Source: Clostridiales bacterium (lineage in GTDB: Bacteria; Bacillota; Clostridia; Oscillospirales; Oscillospiraceae). Taken from it: a DNA stretch of 63,069 nt. The notes below the pieces were generated by a model, which saw only the letters and a list, made by a program, of their open reading frames with translations, was not told the origin of the DNA and did not search any database. Of this stretch, positions 59,050 through 63,069 are shown one piece after another. The stretch is taken from contig CABIYX010000020.1 in the NCBI GenBank assembly GCA_902363045.1, positions 1 through 63,069 of the forward strand. Direction: 5' to 3'. Within the stretch, counting starts at the first letter, position 1. Each line of letters begins with the position of its first letter. The translations under genes and the position numbers were made by a program.

Positions 59050-59787
59050 TCAGGTCATCCGCATCCCTATCTCTGGCTCCGGTGACTCCATGATCTGCTC
59101 CAGGTATTTGGGGTCTACCACAACTTCTGACTCATTTCTACCGTTGAAAAAGGCAAGAATGTGTTCTTTCTGGATCTGAGCCTCATAGACGGTGCCCTCC
59201 TCACCAAAGCGGTAGGCAAACCACTCTGCCGTATCCCGGTCCAACGTCCAGGACAGTGCTTTGATGTTTTTGGCATTGTAGGAGGTAACACCACGATAGA
59301 CAGTCACAGGATCCTCCAGCGACTGATAAACTGCGTACTCCTCCTCGTCCATCAGAAGTTCCGGCGGGACAGAATGGAATAGAGTCAGCAGTTCTCTTTT
59401 GCTCACATTGCGGTCTTGGTTTGGGCACTCCTCCAAGATCCACGCATGAGCCAGCAATTGGCCCAGATCCTCCTGTGAAAGGACTGGGGCGGTAAATTTG
59501 AGAAAGGTCAGATAATAGGGCTTGTTAAGAAGGAAAAATACCTGACAAGCGTTTTCAGCACTGTCGATCTGTTTGCCCACCATCTCCTTCCATTTGGCAT
59601 AGTCTTCTTTGTTGTTGAGCAAGTCGACCACAGTGATATTGCCATCCTCATTTTGAGTAGCGGTAACCCCGGTACTTGTAAACGGATGGCTGACGATAGC
59701 CGGCGAAAATGAGGTTGGCGCGATTGGCATATCGAGGAGTACATGGGCGATCATCTTCACCTTGGGAAGATCGGTTTCCTTCCACAT
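59050..59787 (-). CDS. Putative mono-ADP-ribosyltransferase with Met tail
   Basis: In this 245-residue protein, residues 160-235 show the order of R-S-E-type ADP-ribosyltransferases. They run VYRGV (Arg165), LSWT (Ser179, replacing STS), AEWFAYRF, then a strand with NESEVVVD carrying Glu219-x-Glu221. The N-terminal 150 residues are unlike known toxins. It ends PEIGMRMT, a shared-tail form. If active it would modify proteins or nucleic acids with NAD, perhaps in the recipient. Evidence is motif-level only; no signal peptide. Confidence 0.65.
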   Translation of the reverse strand: MWKETDLPKVKMIAHVLLDMPIAPTSFSPAIVSHPFTSTGVTATQNEDGNITVVDLLNNKEDYAKWKEMVGKQIDSAENACQVFFLLNKPYYLTFLKFTAPVLSQEDLGQLLAHAWILEECPNQDRNVSKRELLTLFHSVPPELLMDEEEYAVYQSLEDPVTVYRGVTSYNAKNIKALSWTLDRDTAEWFAYRFGEEGTVYEAQIQKEHILAFFNGRNESEVVVDPKYLEQIMESPEPEIGMRMT

Positions 59788-60998
59788 TAAGAAAAATCCC
59801 CCAACTGAAAATCTTGTGTATTCTGTTCTGCTGTTATCCTCCGTATGACAATTGCCTCAATTTCAGGTTTATTTCCCAAATAGGCCACATAGCCGCGATC
59901 CCCCAATACTCCGCCTTCCTTCTTGATGTAATGCTCTCCAAATTTCTGATAGTCAATATATGAATCCAACTCAGATTTAACTTCAAAATGTCCAGAGACT
60001 TGAATCAAATGTTGCCCATATTCTTCTGCGTTGCTTATGCCGGGGATTACAGTAAAATCATAGATATTCTCTGCAATCCATAATATTTCCTCTGGGGTAT
60101 CAGGCCAGATAGTATCGAAAACGGTATGAAATTTGTCCAAAGTTTGTGCATCAAACAATTGAAGGCACTTAGACAATGCATTTAATGTCTTCAAATGTTC
60201 CGTTAGAGGATATTCGCCTTCAAAAACACTCCTGACCGCTGGGCTGATATCATCATCGGTAGCAATCAGCGTCGCAGTAAATTTTTCCGGCTGTGTTGCA
60301 CCCAAACGGCATAGTGTCCGAGTGATTTCACTTTCAGCACATGGGAAATATAGTGTTTCTTGTTCATTCATTTGATTGTTTAATGAAAGTAATACAGATG
60401 CCATACTGTTCTTATAGTAGAAATCCGGAAAATGTCGGCCATCATAAACTTGTTCTAACATCGTACCGTTGTCGTACACTACACCGTAGGGAGTAATTTG
60501 GCCGGAGGTGTCGTTGAGAATCAGATCCAGTGCTGTCTTGCGTGCATCTAACCGCTCCAGCTCTTCCATGGAGGCGCAGCCACCATGTAGGTTCATGTAG
60601 TGATCCCGGCCAATCTGCTCCAAGTCGGAAAAGTCCGTGATGACCGTGGCCTGCTGACAACAAAAGGTCAAATTGATGAGGTCGGTCATATCGGAGAGTC
60701 CCATTTTCACCACCATCCCCTGGAACTGTGCCAGCTCCCCGTCAGAAAAACTGTCCAACCGCTTGACGAGGTAATCCAACTCGTCCACATTGATTCTGTG
60801 TCCCTCCAGGCATTTCAGACTGGGAACGCAGCCTTCGATCTCCTCCACCATACAATCCTTTGCCCGCGGGTCTCCGATATCCAGCGCCTCCAGCATCTTG
60901 ATCGTGTCGTTGTATTGATCCTGCGGGATGGGGAAGGGGATAGTGACCAAGCCATATTCCAAGTGATCAGCGTTATACAAAGCCGCTTTGATCCTCAT
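59787..60998 (-). CDS. ArdA-family antirestriction protein, compositionally split
   Basis: In this 403-residue protein, the N-terminal half matches the ArdA-type proteins of Clostridial elements: EYGLVTIPFPIPQDQYNDTI, VDELDYLVKRLDSFSDGELA, INLTFCCQQATVITDFSDLE, YGVVYDNGTMLEQVYDGRHF. The C-terminal half (FPCAESEITRTLCRLGATQP and DSYIDYQKFGEHYIKKEGGV) is a second ArdA-like unit. The DNA of the C-terminal half (about 59787-60480) is visibly AT-richer than the first half. It ends QDFQLGDFS, without the Met tail. Confidence 0.78.
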   Translation of the reverse strand: MRIKAALYNADHLEYGLVTIPFPIPQDQYNDTIKMLEALDIGDPRAKDCMVEEIEGCVPSLKCLEGHRINVDELDYLVKRLDSFSDGELAQFQGMVVKMGLSDMTDLINLTFCCQQATVITDFSDLEQIGRDHYMNLHGGCASMEELERLDARKTALDLILNDTSGQITPYGVVYDNGTMLEQVYDGRHFPDFYYKNSMASVLLSLNNQMNEQETLYFPCAESEITRTLCRLGATQPEKFTATLIATDDDISPAVRSVFEGEYPLTEHLKTLNALSKCLQLFDAQTLDKFHTVFDTIWPDTPEEILWIAENIYDFTVIPGISNAEEYGQHLIQVSGHFEVKSELDSYIDYQKFGEHYIKKEGGVLGDRGYVAYLGNKPEIEAIVIRRITAEQNTQDFQLGDFS

Positions 60999-61254
60999 GC
61001 TCCAACTCCTTTTCGTTCAGTTTTTTTACTCTGGTGCGCATACAGTCATCCTCGCCGCCCCAACAGAGGAAACCGTGGGCGGGATAGGGGCAGCCCTCGC
61101 AGCGGGAGAACTGCCGGCACACTGGTTTTTGTTCCGGCTCCGGGGCATAGCCGGGCGCATAGTTGATGTGGAGCAGCCACTTCTTCACACTACTCCACTT
61201 AGGAGGTGGTTGATTGACCACCCCGACATAACTGTTCAGTTTTTTGGGATCCAC
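60973..61254 (-). CDS. Small Cys-rich protein (93 aa)
   Basis: GTG at 61252-61254 follows TGAGGTGCTCC; an in-frame GTG at 61263 overlaps that RBS. The product has a KWSSVKKWLLHINYAPGYAP segment and a Cys cluster (CRQFSRCEGCPYPAHGFLCW and later CMRTR) likely to bind zinc or an iron-sulphur centre. Its stop overlaps the ArdA-like start, so it is coupled. Family unknown. Confidence 0.6.
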   Translation of the reverse strand: MDPKKLNSYVGVVNQPPPKWSSVKKWLLHINYAPGYAPEPEQKPVCRQFSRCEGCPYPAHGFLCWGGEDDCMRTRVKKLNEKELEHEDQSGFV

Positions 61255-61290
61255 ACGGAGCACCTCACTTGCTTTTTCTGCTCTGAAAAC

Positions 61291-61340
61291 AAAAAAGCGG
61301 GGGCCGTATTCTGTCCGATGGCAGATGATACGGCCCCCGC
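61291..61340 (-). terminator. Rho-independent terminator before the Cys-rich gene
   Basis: On the minus strand GCGGGGGCCGTAT (complement of 61328-61340) pairs with ATACGGCCCCCGC (61297-61309) over an 18-base loop and is followed by TTTTTTG (61291-61296). It lies between the gene at 61358-62020 and the one at 60973-61254. Confidence 0.85.
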
Positions 61341-61357
61341 CTTGTTCAGCGTAGGAT

Positions 61358-62020
61358 CTATAAATTCATTTGCGGTTCCTGGCTCTGGGCCTGCTCCAAC
61401 CGGCTCTGCAGATCCGGGACGGTGTACTCGATTTTTGTTCTGGCCTCCTGAATGGCTTTTTGCTGCTTGTAGTCCAGCTCCGGGCCTTCATAGAACCAAT
61501 GCTCCGCGGCGCGGTACAATTCTGTGAGTTCCTCCGGGGTAAATAACTGCGCTCTGGGGATCAGGCCGGAGCGGACAGCAAAGTCCTGCTTGGCGCTCTG
61601 GAAGTCATCTTCATAGTAGTGACCGTGGCTGACTCCAGTTCGGTCATAGTCCCAGATCCAGGTTACAAATTGATACCCCTGGCCATTTTCTCGTTCCTGG
61701 CCTGCCAGCACCGCGCCGCCGAAGTCCGCCAGCAGGCGGAAGTCCTCATGCAGGCCAGAGGCATGGAGCAGGGGGGCGTTTTGCATCGTTTCCACATAAC
61801 TGTATACCTCGTCCGCATCCATGGCCACCTGATGGTACAATTCACTGGCCTCCTCGTTTTTGCTTCCCGCAGGCAGCAGGAACACATCGTTGGCCGGTGA
61901 AACGAAGAGGACAGGCTGGCCGTGGAGGAACACCTCCAGCCGCTTGTCCTCGTAATTTGCTGATTCAATTTCCTTTTTTCTCAAGCATCTTGAAAGTTCT
62001 TCAAAAAATTTGTTGGCCAT
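61358..62020 (-). CDS. Uncharacterised element protein with Met-type tail
   Basis: ATG 62018-62020 (MANKFFEELSRCLRK) follows AAGGAGACAAGAA; 220 residues. Segments include RLEVFLHGQPVLFVSPANDV, LLADFGGAVLAGQERENGQG and FVTWIWDYDRTGVSHGHYYE, with DFAVRSGLIPRAQLFTPEEL, a pattern recurrent in these element proteins. It ends QSQEPQMNL. It is probably the first gene of the leading cluster to enter a recipient if transfer starts at the right side, which is unknown. Confidence 0.68.
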   Translation of the reverse strand: MANKFFEELSRCLRKKEIESANYEDKRLEVFLHGQPVLFVSPANDVFLLPAGSKNEEASELYHQVAMDADEVYSYVETMQNAPLLHASGLHEDFRLLADFGGAVLAGQERENGQGYQFVTWIWDYDRTGVSHGHYYEDDFQSAKQDFAVRSGLIPRAQLFTPEELTELYRAAEHWFYEGPELDYKQQKAIQEARTKIEYTVPDLQSRLEQAQSQEPQMNL

Positions 62021-62053
62021 TTCTTGTCTCCTTCCACAGATATGAACAGTCAT

Positions 62054-62084
62054 AAAAAGCGGCAGGTTTCTTATGACCTGCCGC
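62054..62084 (-). terminator. Rho-independent terminator of the tandem-HTH gene
   Basis: GCGGCAGGT (62059-62067) pairs with ACCTGCCGC (62076-62084); on the minus strand the second arm is followed by TTTTTATG (A-run 62054-62058). It ends the regulator transcript. Confidence 0.9.
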
Positions 62085-62092
62085 TGTAGACA

Positions 62093-62653
62093 CTACCCAT
62101 CCAGATCCTCCATGATGCGCCTCATGGTATAAGAGAGGCGGTACGGAGAAGCCAGTATATAATCAGTCATAAATTGTATGAGCCACCGCTTCGCAACCTT
62201 TCTTCCGTCGGGACAGGATACATATTGAAGTTTTCCTTTGCTGATCCACTGACCTACCGTCTGCATATTGTAGCCGGTTATTTTGGAAATCTGAGTTATT
62301 GTAAGGGCATCAGGCTCACTGCGCCATTTTAAACACAGATGTTTTTTTAGCTCAGAACGTGGCAGATGCGCCACCGGGTTCTCCCGCTTTTTTCGATATT
62401 TGTTACTTGTAAAGATCCCAACCGGGATTGCAACCTTTTGTGGCTCGTTCTCTAATGTGATCAGATAATTCACTACATCTGCCGTGTAAATTTGGAATCT
62501 CCGTGTCTTTTTCCCTGAGTCCCTGCATGGGATGATTCCATTTTCTAAAAGCCATGTCGCCTTCCGCTTGCTGATATGGCAAATCCGGTATAACTGGTCT
62601 TTGCTGATGACTGCAGGGTATTCCAGCAGTAAGGCCGAGTAATCTGTACTCAT
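62093..62653 (-). CDS. Tandem helix-turn-helix regulator
   Basis: ATG 62651-62653 (MSTDYSALLLEYPAV) follows AAGGAGAGCAAG; the frame upstream to 62752 is not used. The 186-residue product has two excisionase/MerR-type HTH units: residues 15-65 (AVISKDQLYRICHISKRKAT, WLLENGIIPCRDSGKKTRRF) and 115-160 (TITQISKITGYNMQTVGQWI). Such proteins lie near the ends of Clostridial elements and control excision or transfer. It is AT-richer than the genes to its left. Confidence 0.8.
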   Translation of the reverse strand: MSTDYSALLLEYPAVISKDQLYRICHISKRKATWLLENGIIPCRDSGKKTRRFQIYTADVVNYLITLENEPQKVAIPVGIFTSNKYRKKRENPVAHLPRSELKKHLCLKWRSEPDALTITQISKITGYNMQTVGQWISKGKLQYVSCPDGRKVAKRWLIQFMTDYILASPYRLSYTMRRIMEDLDG

Positions 62654-62993
62654 TCTTGCTCTCCTTATTCTGTCATGGATTTCATTTGCCCCAGTTGTCA
62701 ACAGCAGGCTCTTTCTTCTGGGAATTTGTCCTACTCGAGAGGCGGAACCCATAGTTACTTAAACGACTATTCACTCCGCCGTCATCTACGGCTTTTCTAA
62801 CACTTTGCTTGAAAAACGGCTTTTTTACTGCCATTGTGGGAGAACGGCTTGATGTATTCAGTTAGTGGAAACCCTTGATAACTCTGACTTTTTGCTGTCC
62901 TAAATCGTCCTAATATCTCCCAGCGACTCTTTGTTCATATAATTCGAAATCGTGTGGGGTAACCTACTGCCCGAACCCCTCAATGTAGGTTTG
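62654..62993. other. Region upstream of the tandem-HTH gene
   Basis: About 340 bases with only the uncertain small ORF (62682-62834). It is AT-rich relative to the rest. I see no clear -10/-35 pair for the regulator gene, no tRNA and no recognisable attachment site. The IS-like fragment starts at 62994. Confidence 0.4.
62682..62834 (-). CDS. Small basic ORF (50 aa), uncertain
   Basis: An open frame from ATG 62832-62834 to TGA 62682-62684 encodes MAVKKPFFKQSVRKAVDDGG... ending EPAVDNWGK. The reading KQSVRKAVDDGGVNSRLSNY looks protein-like, but there is no RBS and the window gives no comparison. It may be a real small gene or the remnant of a larger one. Confidence 0.35.
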   Translation of the reverse strand: MAVKKPFFKQSVRKAVDDGGVNSRLSNYGFRLSSRTNSQKKEPAVDNWGK

Positions 62994-63068
62994 TCAAACA
63001 TCTTGGACGGTGAACTCCAGAGGAGAAAGCCATCCCAAAGGTCTCATGGGGAAGTTATTGGAGCGGCG
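62994..63068 (-). mobile_element. C-terminal fragment of an IS transposase (IS3-like)
   Basis: The last 24 codons before TGA at 62994-62996 read RRSNNFPMRPLGWLSPLEFT then VQDV. The RPLGWLSPLEF pattern matches the integrase-core ending of IS3-type transposases (R-P-H-x-x-L-G-x-x-T-P-x-E-F/Y). The gene continues beyond the window edge. The nearby GTGTGGGGTAACC (62953-62965) could be part of an IS end but no inverted repeat partner is in view. Confidence 0.5.
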
Positions 63069-63069
63069 G

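Noticed and set aside
62654..63069. Attachment site or tRNA at the right end
   Set aside because: No tRNA-like cloverleaf, integrase gene or direct repeat with the other end could be seen.

Overview
The window looks like a piece of a gut Clostridia genome (Oscillospiraceae/Lachnospiraceae type). GC is high by eye, almost every gene has an AGGAGG-like ribosome binding site, and the conjugation genes are of the Tn1549-like class common in human-gut Firmicutes. This assignment rests on protein families and style, not on a database match. Nearly all genes are on the minus strand, so transcription runs from right to left. Both edges cut through genes.

Region 1 (about 1-20,000) is a tight array of about 30 small minus-strand genes behind one good promoter (20,203-20,231). 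Many match families linked to immunity against polymorphic toxins: SUKH/SUKH-3, DUF1963, two DUF2262 copies, DUF4241, DUF4259, DUF5713, DUF6572, DUF6138, DKNYY, Imm17, NTF2-fold with LRR, ankyrin with SUKH, and a NADAR protein. No cognate toxin lies among them, so I read it as an orphan poly-immunity island. Region 2 (20,300-22,000) has a SLOG protein coupled to a small membrane protein, and a divergent XRE regulator with a strong terminator.

Region 3 (22,000-40,950) is the transfer core of an integrative and conjugative element. It encodes a helix-turn-helix protein, VirD4-type coupling protein, Toprim primase, MobP-type relaxase with Sel1 repeats, a MobC-like protein, a probable oriT gap, an M23 peptidoglycan hydrolase, VirB4, a VirB3-like protein, VirB6 and a DUF3852 pilin-like protein. 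It also holds a cytosine methyltransferase split into two coupled genes, a frameshifted tag gene and an ankyrin-like gene with an in-frame amber codon. Region 4 (40,950-50,100) is a surface module: a 1,863-residue thioester/SpaA-repeat adhesin, a CAP protein, a Phd/ParE toxin-antitoxin pair, a secreted sortase and a membrane-anchored protein ending in an LPDSG signal.

Region 5 (50,100-62,700) encodes SpoVG, DUF3849, an AbrB-like protein, an adenine methyltransferase, three ArdA-like antirestriction proteins, DUF4314/DUF6329, a likely ADP-ribosyltransferase, and a tandem-HTH regulator. An IS transposase fragment closes the window. No integrase or att site is visible.

The most striking observation is a short Met-rich C-terminal tail, typically SPxMGGM or GMxM-like. 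It is shared by about 14 otherwise unrelated proteins of the element, including the relaxase, primase, an ArdA-like protein and the ADP-ribosyltransferase candidate, and is absent from the mating-channel proteins. I propose, as an inference, that it marks proteins carried into the recipient cell by the type IV secretion system.
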